Positions 15,073-23,046 of a stretch of 32,623 bases of DNA are shown here, piece by piece. Location: contig CAZDUO010000040.1 in the NCBI GenBank assembly GCA_964508655.1, positions 1-32,623 on the forward strand, written 5' to 3'. A program made the translations under genes and the position numbers. Each line of letters begins with the position of its first letter. Positions within the stretch are counted from its first letter, which is position 1. Source of the stretch: VBAS01 sp964508655. Lineage in GTDB: Bacteria > Bacteroidota > Bacteroidia > Chitinophagales > Chitinophagaceae. The notes below the pieces were generated by a model. The model ran no database searches. It was not told the origin of the DNA and saw nothing but the letters and a program-made list of their open reading frames with translations.

Positions 15073-16560
15073 GTGAAATACCTGCTCGGATTTGATGTTG
15101 GATCCTCTTCAGTAAAAGCATCGTTGCTCGCCGTGGAATCCGGTAAATGCGTGGCTTCGGCTTTTTCACCCTCGTCGGAAATGCCGATGCTTTCGCTTCA
15201 ACCCGGCCTTGCCGAACAGGATCCGGAAATGTGGTGGCAAGAGCTGCAGCATGCAATGAATAAACTGTATCAGCAAATCGCTTTCAGCGCTGATGAGGTG
15301 GCCGCCATTGGCATAGCTTACCAGATGCATGGCCTTGTTTGCGTGGATAAAAATCTGCAACCCCTGCGGCCCTCCATCATCTGGTGCGACAGCCGTGCCG
15401 TGAAAACAGGGGATAAGGCTTTTCGTGATTTGGGTGAAAAATATTGCCTGAAAAATTTTCTTAATTCACCCGGCAATTTTACCGCCTCCAAACTGCGCTG
15501 GGTTAAAAAAAATGAACCAGAGCTGTACAGTAAAATTTATAAGGTGATGCTGCCGGGTGATTACATTGCCATGAAGCTTACAGGCGAAGCTGCTACTACC
15601 GTATCGGGGCTGAGCGAGGGGATAATGTGGAATTTTAAAAAAGAAAAAATAGCTGATGACTTACTGGAATATTATGGCATTGATAAGGAGTTGCTATCGC
15701 CAAGTGTTCCCACTTTTGGTGAACAGGGAAAATTATCAGCCTCTGCTGCAGGCGAATTAAAATTAAAAGCCGGCATCCCGGTTTGTTACCGCGCCGGCGA
15801 TCAGCCCAACAATGCCTTTTCGCTGAATGTGCTGCAGCCCGGTGAGATTGCTGCCACCGCCGGCACATCGGGAGTGGTGTATGGCATCATTGATAAACCG
15901 GATTACGATACGCAGTCGAGGGTAAACACATTTGTTCATGTCAATCACACAGCGAAAAAACCACGCTATGGTGTGTTGCTTTGTATAAACGGAACGGGCA
16001 TATTGAACAGCTGGCTGCGCAAAAATTTTTTTGGCGATGCGTCGTATGCGCAGATGAACAGCGAAGCTTCGCAGGTGGCTGCGGGTTCGGATGGATTGTT
16101 TTTTTATCCCTTTGGAAATGGTGCAGAGCGGGTGCTGCAGAATAAAGACATCGGCGCATTGCTGAAAGGGCTGCAGTTCAACCGGCACCACCGTGGGCAT
16201 ATTGCCCGTGCTGCACAGGAAGGTATCGTGTTTGCCCTGCACTACGGTGTGGAAGTAATGAAAAGTATGGGCATGGAAATAAAAACCGTGCGGGCCGGGC
16301 ATGCCAACATGTTTTTGAGCGATGTGTTCAGTCATGCTTTTGTAAACACTACCGGTTGTCGCCTGGAGCTTTACAATACCGATGGCGCCACCGGCGCTGC
16401 AAGAGGAGCCGGTATCGGCGCCGGCATCTATAAAAATTTTTCCGAAGCCTGTTCTTCCATGGAAAGGATAAGGAGCTTTGAGCCCGCAAAAAAAGAGCAG
16501 GAGATTTACCAGGCAACATACGGCAGCTGGAAAAAATTTTTAAATGAATACGCCCTGTGA
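15073..16560 (+). CDS. xylB: FGGY-family carbohydrate kinase, xylulokinase-like
   Basis: 495 residues, starting at GTG. FGGY kinases phosphorylate sugars with ATP in the cytosol. Seen: the N-terminal phosphate loop 'LLGFDVGSSSVKASLL', 'IGIAYQMHGLVCVDKNLQPLRPSIIWCDSRA', which is the xylulokinase-type Q-M-H-G-L and W-x-D-x-R segment, 'AGDQPNNAFSLNVLQPGEIAATAGTSGVVYG', and the C-terminal 'RAGHANMFLSDVFSHAFVNTTGCRLELYNTDGATGAARGAGIGAGI'. D-xylulose is the best guess for the substrate, but neighbours do not include xylose isomerase. The stop codon overlaps the next start by 1 nt (TGATG), so it is translationally coupled to a GalT-like enzyme and a GHMP sugar kinase; the three should act on related sugars. 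Confidence 0.85.
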   Translation: MKYLLGFDVGSSSVKASLLAVESGKCVASAFSPSSEMPMLSLQPGLAEQDPEMWWQELQHAMNKLYQQIAFSADEVAAIGIAYQMHGLVCVDKNLQPLRPSIIWCDSRAVKTGDKAFRDLGEKYCLKNFLNSPGNFTASKLRWVKKNEPELYSKIYKVMLPGDYIAMKLTGEAATTVSGLSEGIMWNFKKEKIADDLLEYYGIDKELLSPSVPTFGEQGKLSASAAGELKLKAGIPVCYRAGDQPNNAFSLNVLQPGEIAATAGTSGVVYGIIDKPDYDTQSRVNTFVHVNHTAKKPRYGVLLCINGTGILNSWLRKNFFGDASYAQMNSEASQVAAGSDGLFFYPFGNGAERVLQNKDIGALLKGLQFNRHHRGHIARAAQEGIVFALHYGVEVMKSMGMEIKTVRAGHANMFLSDVFSHAFVNTTGCRLELYNTDGATGAARGAGIGAGIYKNFSEACSSMERIRSFEPAKKEQEIYQATYGSWKKFLNEYAL

Positions 16561-17597
16561 TGCAACAATCAGTTCCATACGGCAAATGGGAAAAACGCTG
16601 GCACCCGCTGCGCCGCGAATGGGTGGTGTATGCAGCGCACCGCAACGAACGTCCCTGGACTTTCGAAAGAAAAGAATCAGTGATAACGGCGCCGGAATAT
16701 GACCCGAAGTGCTACTTATGCCCACGCAATACCCGAATCAGCGGAATTCAAAACCCGGATTACAAGGATGTGTTTGTGTTTGAAAACGATCACCCCGTAG
16801 TGGGATTGAATGCACCGTACATTCCGGACGAGCTCAGAACATTGCACGATGGTCTTTACAAAAAAAGCGAAGCCTGCGGTATTGCCAAAGTGCTGTGCTA
16901 CGACCCGCGGCACCATGTGACGCTGAATGATATTTCGACGGATAAAGTAGCCCATGTGTTCAAAGCCCTTCGCAGCGAAATGAATTTTTTTCTGCATCAC
17001 GAAAAAATAAAATCGGTATTGATTTTTGAAAACAAGGGAGAAATAGTGGGGGTGTCAAATCCGCATCCGCATTGCCAGATTTACGCTGCCGATTTTGTGT
17101 TTAATCTTTTTAAAAAAGAAATGGATGCGGCTGCAGAATGGCAGCAGCATAAGGGAAGAAATATATTCGGCGACATCATTGAGGCCGAAAAGAAGGATGA
17201 GATTCGAATTGTTGCAGAGAACAAAGGCGCCCTTGCTTTCATTCCTTTCTTTGCCCGGTTTGCTTACGAAACCTATGTGTTTCCTAAAAACCGGCATGCC
17301 ACCCTGGTAACGATGAGTGATGAAGAATTGTATGACCTTGCTGAAGTATTTCAGACGGTGACAAAAAAGTTTGATGCAAATTTCCGAAGCAGCTTTCCCT
17401 ATATCCTGGCATTTGCACAGGCGCCGGTGGATGGTAATGAGTACCCGGACTACCACATGCACCTTATCATTTGCCCGCCGCTGCGCCAGCCGGGACTGAT
17501 GAAATTTTTGGCCGGCCCCGAAACCGGCGCCGATACCTTTATGGCCGATACGATGCCCGAAGAAAAAGCAGCTGAACTCCGCAGGATAAAATTATGA
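16560..17597 (+). CDS. galT: GalT-like hexose/sugar-1-phosphate uridylyltransferase
   Basis: 345 residues from the ATG at 16560. GalT-type enzymes exchange UMP between UDP-glucose and a sugar 1-phosphate. Seen: N-terminal 'EKRWHPLRREWVVYAAHRNERPW', metal-binding-type 'CYLCPRNTRISG', 'FVFENDHPVVG', 'VLCYDPRHHVTLNDIS', the catalytic H-P-H at 169-171 in 'VGVSNPHPHCQIYA' (His 171 should be the UMP-carrying nucleophile), and 'YHMHLIICPPLRQPG'. Length agrees with the bacterial enzymes. The next gene starts inside its stop (ATGA overlap). The partner kinase looks like an arabinokinase rather than a galactokinase, so the accepted sugar 1-phosphate may not be galactose 1-phosphate; the symbol describes the family. 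Confidence 0.88.
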   Translation: MQQSVPYGKWEKRWHPLRREWVVYAAHRNERPWTFERKESVITAPEYDPKCYLCPRNTRISGIQNPDYKDVFVFENDHPVVGLNAPYIPDELRTLHDGLYKKSEACGIAKVLCYDPRHHVTLNDISTDKVAHVFKALRSEMNFFLHHEKIKSVLIFENKGEIVGVSNPHPHCQIYAADFVFNLFKKEMDAAAEWQQHKGRNIFGDIIEAEKKDEIRIVAENKGALAFIPFFARFAYETYVFPKNRHATLVTMSDEELYDLAEVFQTVTKKFDANFRSSFPYILAFAQAPVDGNEYPDYHMHLIICPPLRQPGLMKFLAGPETGADTFMADTMPEEKAAELRRIKL

Positions 17598-18952
17598 GTG
17601 ATTTTTTTTCAAACGACGAACCCCTTGTTTGCGCTGCAGCTCCCGGCCGCATGGATGTGATGGGTGGCATTGCCGACTACAGCGGTTCATTTCTTTTGCA
17701 GATGCCCATAAAGCAAACCACCACTGTGCAGGTACAGATGCGCCGCGATGGTGTTTTTAAATTCCGCACTCAGCATTCAAAAAAGAATATTTCTGATTTT
17801 AAACTTGATTATGCTGTTATTAAAGACAAACAGCTTGCAGAGGCAGGGCAGCTTATTAAGTCTTTTGCCGGCGGCGAATGGGCCGTGTATATACTTGGTT
17901 GCTTCTTAGTGTTGCAAAAAGAAAAGAACATTGAACTAAGCGGCGCCAATGTTTTTATACAGTCATCGGTGCCGTGGGGCAAAGGTGTGTCTTCATCTGC
18001 CGCACTGGAAGTGGCTGTAATGAATGCGCTGAACAGTCTTTATCATTTGCAGCTTGGCCGTGAAGAATTACCCGTGCTGGCCCAAATGGCCGAAAACCGG
18101 GTGGCCGGCGCACCCTGCGGCCTGATGGACCAGCTCTCAACCCACCTGGGTGAAAAAAATAAACTGCTGCCCCTCATCTGCCAGCCACACCGGGTATTTG
18201 AAGCAATAAAAATTCCCAGCGGCATTTCCTTCATTGGTATTGACAGCGGCATTCGTCATGCTGTAAGCGGCGCTTCGTACAGCGATGTGCGGGCTGCAGC
18301 GTTTATGGGGTACTCCATTATTGCCATGCATGAAGGAGTTACTGAGAAAGGACTTTTGCAGGCCCGCACATCCGGCGACTGGAGCCGGCTTCCCTTCAAA
18401 GGGTTTTTGGCAAATATTTCCCCTGCGGATTTTATAAAAAAATACAGTTCCGTTTTGCCGGAAGAAATTTCGGGCAGAGATTTTCTTGCACAGTTTAAAA
18501 CTTCCATTGATACGGCGACAATGATTGATGAACACAAAAATTACAAACCGCTGCTGTGCAGCAGCCACCCGGTTTTTGAAAATGAGCGGGTAAACGCATT
18601 CAGTGAAGTATTAAAAAATTTCAATAAGCATACGGATGTGCAGGCTTCATTGGATAAAATGGGGCAACTGATGCTGCAGAGTCACCGGAGTTATTCTGCC
18701 GTGGGATTGGGCAATGAATGTACTGATGAGATTGTAGAAATGGTTTGCCATGCCGGCGCTGCAGGCAGTGTTTTCGGCGCCCGCATTACCGGTGGCGGCC
18801 ATGGCGGCACCGTCTGCATTCTTTGCTATGGAAAGCAGGGAAAAGAAACGGTAAAAGAAATTTACCGGCGGTACCGTGCAAAACGAAAACAAAAATTATT
18901 TTTATTCAGTGGCAGCAGTCACGGGGCTTTGCGGCTGAATCAGCATTTTTAA
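17594..18952 (+). CDS. GHMP sugar kinase, L-arabinokinase-like (would be labelled galactokinase)
   Basis: 452 residues. GHMP kinases of this branch make a sugar 1-phosphate. The N-terminal signature at 16-32 reads A-P-G-R-M-D-V-M-G-G-I-A-D-Y-S-G-S, where galactokinases have G-R-V-N-L-I-G-E-H-x-D-Y. The Glu and His that contact galactose are thus Gly and Ile, while the Asp is kept. The same wording, with 'VSSSAALEVAVMNAL', 'GAPCGLMDQLSTHLGE' and 'GIDSGIRHAVSGASYSDVR', recalls the kinase half of plant L-arabinokinase (ARA1). The ATP loop is 'VPWGKGVSSSAA' (126-137) and the catalytic Asp is in 'CGLMDQ'; the third GHMP motif is 'GARITGGGHGGTVCIL'. Coupled by ATGA to the GalT-like gene. Substrate by inference: L-arabinose or a similar pentose. 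Confidence 0.85.
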   Translation: MSDFFSNDEPLVCAAAPGRMDVMGGIADYSGSFLLQMPIKQTTTVQVQMRRDGVFKFRTQHSKKNISDFKLDYAVIKDKQLAEAGQLIKSFAGGEWAVYILGCFLVLQKEKNIELSGANVFIQSSVPWGKGVSSSAALEVAVMNALNSLYHLQLGREELPVLAQMAENRVAGAPCGLMDQLSTHLGEKNKLLPLICQPHRVFEAIKIPSGISFIGIDSGIRHAVSGASYSDVRAAAFMGYSIIAMHEGVTEKGLLQARTSGDWSRLPFKGFLANISPADFIKKYSSVLPEEISGRDFLAQFKTSIDTATMIDEHKNYKPLLCSSHPVFENERVNAFSEVLKNFNKHTDVQASLDKMGQLMLQSHRSYSAVGLGNECTDEIVEMVCHAGAAGSVFGARITGGGHGGTVCILCYGKQGKETVKEIYRRYRAKRKQKLFLFSGSSHGALRLNQHF

Positions 18953-18969
18953 AAAACAACCGGGTTATC

Positions 18970-20685
18970 ATGAGAAAATCATTTATTTCTTTTTTGCCGG
19001 CGTTATTTCTTTTGTTTCTCAACTGCAATTCAGAAAACCGGGAAGCAGCGGAACTGGTGCTGCATAATGCTAAAGTTTATACAGTAAATAAAAACCAGCC
19101 CGAAGCCGAGGCTGTGGCAGTGAAGGACGGTAAAATAATTTTTACCGGGAGCAATGCGGATGTAAAAAAATATATTGGCGATAAAACCGAAGTGATTGAC
19201 TGCAATGGACAATTTATAATGCCGGGCTTTATCGAAGGGCACGGGCATATTCACGGTCTTGGGTCTTCTTTGGTAAACCTGAACCTGATGCATGTGAAAA
19301 ACTGGGATGAGATTGTAGCGATGGTGGCCGAGGCAGTAAAAAAGGCAAAGCCCGGCGACTGGATTATCGGCCGCGGCTGGCACCAGGAAAAATGGAATCC
19401 GGCGCCGGCAAAAAATTACCTCGGGTATCCCTATCATGAGGAGCTGGATAAAGTTTCTCCCGAAAACCCGGTGATGCTATCGCATGCCAGCGGGCACAGC
19501 AGTTATGTAAATGCAAAAGCAATGCAACTGGCTGGCATTACTTCATCAACCTCAAATCCTGCTGGTGGAGAAATCGTAAGAGATAAGAACGGTGTGATAG
19601 TAGGCGTGTTTGCCGAAACAGCGCAGGGGTTAATCGGAAGAGCTTATCGTGAATGGGTGAACCGCCAAAGTGAAGAAGAGCAAAAAGCCCGTTGGGCAGA
19701 AAGCATCCGGCTGGCCGAGGAGGAGTGTTTGAAAAAAGGAGTGACGAGTTTCCAGGATGCCGGCTCTTCATTTACACAAGTGCAGTGGATGAAAGAACTG
19801 GTTCAGCAGGGAAAGCTGCACATCCGCCACTGGCTGATGGTAAGGGAGGGCAATGCATCGCTGCGTTCGCAGGCCGGTGTTTTTCCCATTATAAATGAAG
19901 GCAATGGTTTTTTGACCGTGAAGGCGGTAAAGGTTTCACTCGATGGTGCACTTGGTTCTTACGGCGCCTGGTTGCTTGAACCCTATAGCGATCGTGCCGG
20001 CTGGGTGGGAGAGAATACGATTCATATTGATACACTAAAAGCCATTGCTGGTTTCTGCTGGCAAAACAACCTGCAGCTCTGCGTGCATGCCATCGGCGAC
20101 AAGGCCAACCGCGAAGTGATAAATGTTTTTGCAGAGCAGGTGGCAAAAGACAAAAGCAAAGACCACCGCTGGCGGGTGGAGCATGCACAGCATGTGCACC
20201 CGGCAGAGATTCCAAGATTTGCCGAATGGAAGGTAATTGCTTCCATGCAGGGCATTCACTGCACCAGCGATGCGCCGTTTGTTCCAAAACGGTTGGGAGC
20301 AAAGCGCAGTGAAGAAGGAGCCTACGTATGGCAATCATTTTTGAAAGCAGGGGTACTGGTAAATAACGGTACGGATGTGCCCGTGGAAGATGTGGATCCC
20401 ATTGCCAGTTTTTATGCTTCGGTTACAAGAAAACTGAAGGACGGCGCTGAATTTTATCCGGCGCAGAAGATGACGAGGGAACAGGCAATTTATTCCTACA
20501 CTATGGCCAATGCCATTGCAGCATTTCAGGAAAAAGAAAAAGGATCGCTGGAAGTTGATAAATATGCTGACATCGTTGTTCTTTCAAACAACCTGCTTAC
20601 CTGCAGCGATGAGGATATTCTGAAAACAAAAGTGGTGATGACGATAGTGGGAGGGAAGGTGAAGTATAAAGCACCCGGCTCCTGA
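18970..20685 (+). CDS. Amidohydrolase family lipoprotein (YtcJ-like, Amidohydro_3)
   Basis: 571 residues from the ATG at 18970, which gives an SPII signal (MRKSFISFLPALFLLFLNC, Cys at residue 19); the open frame extends upstream into the GHMP gene, but that part has no coding sense. The metal-binding H-x-H lies in 'PGFIEGHGHIHGLGSS'. Other family segments are 'VKDGKIIFTGSNADVKKYIG', 'WIIGRGWHQEKW', 'ITSSTSNPAGGEIVRDKNGVIVGVF', 'QLCVHAIGDKANREVINVF', 'WRVEHAQHVHPAEIPRFAEW' and 'TDVPVEDVDPIASFYASVTRK'. YtcJ-like proteins are metal-dependent hydrolases of unknown physiological substrate. This one is envelope-anchored. It starts 17 nt after the kinase gene and may share its transcript, though a sugar link is not evident. 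Confidence 0.88.
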   Translation: MRKSFISFLPALFLLFLNCNSENREAAELVLHNAKVYTVNKNQPEAEAVAVKDGKIIFTGSNADVKKYIGDKTEVIDCNGQFIMPGFIEGHGHIHGLGSSLVNLNLMHVKNWDEIVAMVAEAVKKAKPGDWIIGRGWHQEKWNPAPAKNYLGYPYHEELDKVSPENPVMLSHASGHSSYVNAKAMQLAGITSSTSNPAGGEIVRDKNGVIVGVFAETAQGLIGRAYREWVNRQSEEEQKARWAESIRLAEEECLKKGVTSFQDAGSSFTQVQWMKELVQQGKLHIRHWLMVREGNASLRSQAGVFPIINEGNGFLTVKAVKVSLDGALGSYGAWLLEPYSDRAGWVGENTIHIDTLKAIAGFCWQNNLQLCVHAIGDKANREVINVFAEQVAKDKSKDHRWRVEHAQHVHPAEIPRFAEWKVIASMQGIHCTSDAPFVPKRLGAKRSEEGAYVWQSFLKAGVLVNNGTDVPVEDVDPIASFYASVTRKLKDGAEFYPAQKMTREQAIYSYTMANAIAAFQEKEKGSLEVDKYADIVVLSNNLLTCSDEDILKTKVVMTIVGGKVKYKAPGS

Positions 20686-20748
20686 AGGGGTGTTATAAAG
20701 TAGTGTAATCAAATTTTATCAGGACAGTGATTTCACATAAGTGCATCA

Positions 20749-21219
20749 TCATTTCAACATAACCGCCATCTCAAAATTTATTGTTCTCGGGAAAAAGCAG
20801 GATTTATGATCACAGGCCTGGTAACGGAAAGCGGCTTTTAAAACATATTTACCTGCAGCCGTTCCTTTGACGGCTTTTACAGGAACTTTAATCTCAAACT
20901 TTCCGTCAAACACATTTAAATCATCATCGGTGCCTTGCAACCGGAAAAGTTTGTAGCGGGGAAAAACAGGCGGGTCAATTGTAAAGTCAGGATGAGGTGA
21001 AAATTCAAGCCTCGCCGGTATCAGCGATTCATCGTTTACTTTGTTTGCCTGGATATGATATCCATCCTGCACCATCACTTCGATGCGGATAAGGTTCTTT
21101 TTTCCTTTCATCAATGCCGTTTCTGCCACCCGGATTTGTACAAAATCTTTCTGCCGGCTATTTTTTTCAGCGGGAGTAAAAATGAAAATCAGGGCAGCGA
21201 TAGCAATTGGCAAAAACAT
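20749..21219 (-). CDS. DsbD N-terminal-domain-like periplasmic protein
   Basis: 156 residues. An N-terminal hydrophobic segment (about 1-14) is a signal peptide or anchor. The remainder matches the immunoglobulin-like N-terminal domain of thiol:disulfide interchange protein DsbD: 'MVQDGYHIQANKVNDESLIPARLEF' (the G-W-H-I-x-S-N region), 'KFEIKVPVKAVKGTAAGKYVLKAAFRYQACDHKSCFFPRTINFEM'. The two Cys, 136 and 141, are where nDsbD carries its redox pair, with four residues between them. The membrane (cDsbD-beta) and thioredoxin-like gamma domains are missing and not encoded nearby. It lies 2 nt downstream of a TlpA-like gene on the same strand, so the two are cotranscribed and likely exchange electrons. 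Confidence 0.8.
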   Translation of the reverse strand: MFLPIAIAALIFIFTPAEKNSRQKDFVQIRVAETALMKGKKNLIRIEVMVQDGYHIQANKVNDESLIPARLEFSPHPDFTIDPPVFPRYKLFRLQGTDDDLNVFDGKFEIKVPVKAVKGTAAGKYVLKAAFRYQACDHKSCFFPRTINFEMAVMLK

Positions 21220-21221
21220 GA

Positions 21222-21776
21222 CTATTGTGAGCTGAGCAACTCATCAAGTTTTTTCCTGGCTTTTACCAGTTTGGCATCAAATGATTTTGAATCAAGCAAT
21301 GAATAAAACCTGATTTGGCCTTCCTTGTCAAGGATGAGATTGGATGCAAGTACTACTTCATCACGGGCCAGGTCAGGCAATACGCCTTCGGGGGCATAGC
21401 TGGCCGCAATTTTTCCATCCTCATCAAGCAAAACCGGGAAGGAGAAATTGAATTTTTTAAAGGTGTTTTCCACCAGCTCTTTGTTTTCTTTTACATCAAT
21501 GATGAGCACCTCCACACCTTTGTCTTTATAGTCCCGGTAAAGTTGATCCAGGTTAGGCGCTTCGGCATTGCAAAACGGGCACCAGGTGGTGGCAAAATGA
21601 ATCACCAGGTATTTGCCTTTGAATTTTTCCAGCGAAGACGTTTTTCCGTTCAAATCCTTCAGGGAAAAAGAAGGGGCCGTTTGCCCAATCATCGGTTGTT
21701 GTTCTTCCTGTGCCTGCAGGGTGATGGATAAAAAGAATAAAGCCGCAAACAGGATTTTTGTAATCAGGGTAATCAT
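21222..21776 (-). CDS. TlpA-like thioredoxin-fold redox protein
   Basis: 184 residues. A signal peptide (about 1-22, MITLITKILFAALFFLSITLQAQ) sends it to the periplasm. The AhpC/TSA-type thioredoxin fold shows 'MIGQTAPSFSLKDLNGKTSSLEKFKGKYLVIHFATTWCPFCNAEAPNLDQLY', with the redox pair Cys 66 and Cys 69 (W-C-P-F-C), and further 'VEVLIIDVKENKELVENTFKKFNFSFPVLLDEDGKIAASYAPEGVLPDLARDEVVLASNLILDKEGQIRF'. TlpA/ResA-like proteins reduce disulfides in the periplasm, for instance in cytochrome c maturation. It is the first gene of a pair with the nDsbD-like protein. A serine hydrolase gene lies 100 bp upstream on the same strand. Confidence 0.88.
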   Translation of the reverse strand: MITLITKILFAALFFLSITLQAQEEQQPMIGQTAPSFSLKDLNGKTSSLEKFKGKYLVIHFATTWCPFCNAEAPNLDQLYRDYKDKGVEVLIIDVKENKELVENTFKKFNFSFPVLLDEDGKIAASYAPEGVLPDLARDEVVLASNLILDKEGQIRFYSLLDSKSFDAKLVKARKKLDELLSSQ

Positions 21777-21876
21777 ATGGGAAAAATTTATAACTACAAT
21801 TCTTATTTCTATGATGATAACCGGAAATGCAATTAAAGATAATCAAAAATGTTTTGGAGAAAGTACCCGGTGGATT

Positions 21877-22956
21877 TTACCGGCATTCATCTTTTAGTAC
21901 TTCATCAATCACTTTCTTTATTTCCAAATGTGCCTCCGCCCTTTCTTCACCCAAAAAGTTTTTTACAAAAAGAATGTAAGCATAACCCCGGCAGAAATCC
22001 ACCATCGGCCAGGTGCCGAATAAACCCGGGCTGGCTAATGTAGTGGCATTATTGTCTTTTTCTTCCACAACCCAACTGCCCAAAGCATATTGAAATCCCT
22101 CAGCCGCTTTGGGTGCATATCGTATCGGCACGTTGGCTGTTTGAATCTTCATCATTTCGTCCACCGATTCTTCACTGAGAATTTGTTTACCGTTGTAGTT
22201 GCCTTTATTCATCAACATCACCAGGAATTTCATGTAATCATCCGCCGTGGACCGGGCGCCGCCCGATGGATTGGGCGGGCTGCCGTCCAGTGTGCTGAAT
22301 GTGGTATTGCGCATGCCAAGGGGTGTAAATAATTTTTGCCTGATGAGCACATCAAATTTTCTTTTGCTTACCATTTCCAGCACCCGTGCGGCAATGTTCA
22401 ACCCCACATTACCATACCAGAAATCACCCCCGGCATTGGCCCGTATTTCCCTGGCTGCAAATGATTCCACTTCTTCTTCCAGCGATGAAAATTTTTTGCG
22501 CTGTAAAATTTTTTTCAGAAATCTTCCCTCGTCTTCAATGCCCGTCATGTGCGAAAGACAGTGTCGGATGGTGATATACTTTTTCATGTATTTTTCAAAT
22601 ACAGGCAGGTAGTTTACCACCGGGTCGTCGAGTGAAATTTTACCTTCATCCACAAACTGCATCACCAGTGCTGCGGTCAGCCATTTGCTGCAGCTGGCAA
22701 TGGGCGCCTGGGTTTTGCTTTTATACTCCCCGTTTTCTTTTTTATAAACAAGCGTATCATCTTTCTTCCAGATCATTACCACAAAATCTTTCCCGATGAG
22801 CTTTTGTTTTTCTTCCAGTTTTTTATCCAGCTCACTGAAATTGTATTTGGAGGTTAAAGGCTTCTCCTTTTTCTGCGCCATAGCTGTCTGAAAGAATAGC
22901 AGGAAAACACTGAGATACATGAATTTGAGGCAGGAGAAAGGGAATTTTAATGACAT
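21877..22956 (-). CDS. Serine hydrolase of the beta-lactamase (class C/esterase) family
   Basis: 359 residues. The signal peptide ends 'FFQTAMAQ'; starts at M1 or M13 are both possible. The catalytic S-x-x-K is Ser 88 to Lys 91 (S-C-S-K) in 'TQAPIASCSKWLTAALVMQFVDEGKISLDDPVVNYLP', and the Y-x-N motif is 'FWYGNVGLNIAARVLE'. Supporting segments: 'ITIRHCLSHMTGIE', 'LFTPLGMRNTTFS', 'GGARSTADDYMKFLVMLMNKG'. The third motif, usually H/K-x-G, reads S-P-G in 'ASPGLFGTWPMVD'. It is probably a periplasmic esterase or peptidase with unknown substrate rather than a true beta-lactamase. It is divergent from clpB across 90 bp. Confidence 0.85.
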   Translation of the reverse strand: MSLKFPFSCLKFMYLSVFLLFFQTAMAQKKEKPLTSKYNFSELDKKLEEKQKLIGKDFVVMIWKKDDTLVYKKENGEYKSKTQAPIASCSKWLTAALVMQFVDEGKISLDDPVVNYLPVFEKYMKKYITIRHCLSHMTGIEDEGRFLKKILQRKKFSSLEEEVESFAAREIRANAGGDFWYGNVGLNIAARVLEMVSKRKFDVLIRQKLFTPLGMRNTTFSTLDGSPPNPSGGARSTADDYMKFLVMLMNKGNYNGKQILSEESVDEMMKIQTANVPIRYAPKAAEGFQYALGSWVVEEKDNNATTLASPGLFGTWPMVDFCRGYAYILFVKNFLGEERAEAHLEIKKVIDEVLKDECR

Positions 22957-22970
22957 TGTTTCTGAATTTG

Positions 22971-22986
22971 TCCCGATACATCGGGA
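22971..22986. repeat. Small palindrome upstream of clpB
   Basis: TCCCGAT (22971-22977), 2 nt, ATCGGGA (22980-22986): a perfect 7-bp inverted repeat in the divergent interval between the serine hydrolase and clpB, just upstream of the clpB promoter candidate. It may be an operator or a small dispersed palindrome. Confidence 0.55.
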
Positions 22987-22996
22987 TGGATTATGA

Positions 22997-23025
22997 TTTG
23001 AGTTTACCGTTTAAGTTTACATTTA
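22997..23025 (+). promoter_or_regulatory. clpB: Candidate -33/-7 promoter of clpB
   Basis: TTTG (22997-23000), a 17-nt spacer, then TACATTTA (23018-23025), one mismatch from TAnnTTTG. A start of transcription near 23032 would leave a leader of about 15 nt before the ATG at 23047, which favours that ATG over the GTG at 23035. No CIRCE-like heat-shock operator is seen. Confidence 0.5.
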
Positions 23026-23046
23026 ATAATCAAAGTGCATTTCGCT

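Noticed and set aside
17594..18952. Plain galactokinase annotation
   Set aside because: The galactose-contacting Glu and His of the signature are replaced and the sequence is closer to the L-arabinokinase pattern, so only GHMP sugar kinase is safe.
18745..18969. Longer N-terminus of the amidohydrolase
   Set aside because: This stretch overlaps the GHMP kinase gene in another frame and is Arg/Cys-rich nonsense; the ATG at 18970 gives a proper lipoprotein signal.
21877..22956. Beta-lactamase (resistance gene)
   Set aside because: SxxK and YxN are present but the third motif is S-P-G and the closest pattern is the general esterase/peptidase group.
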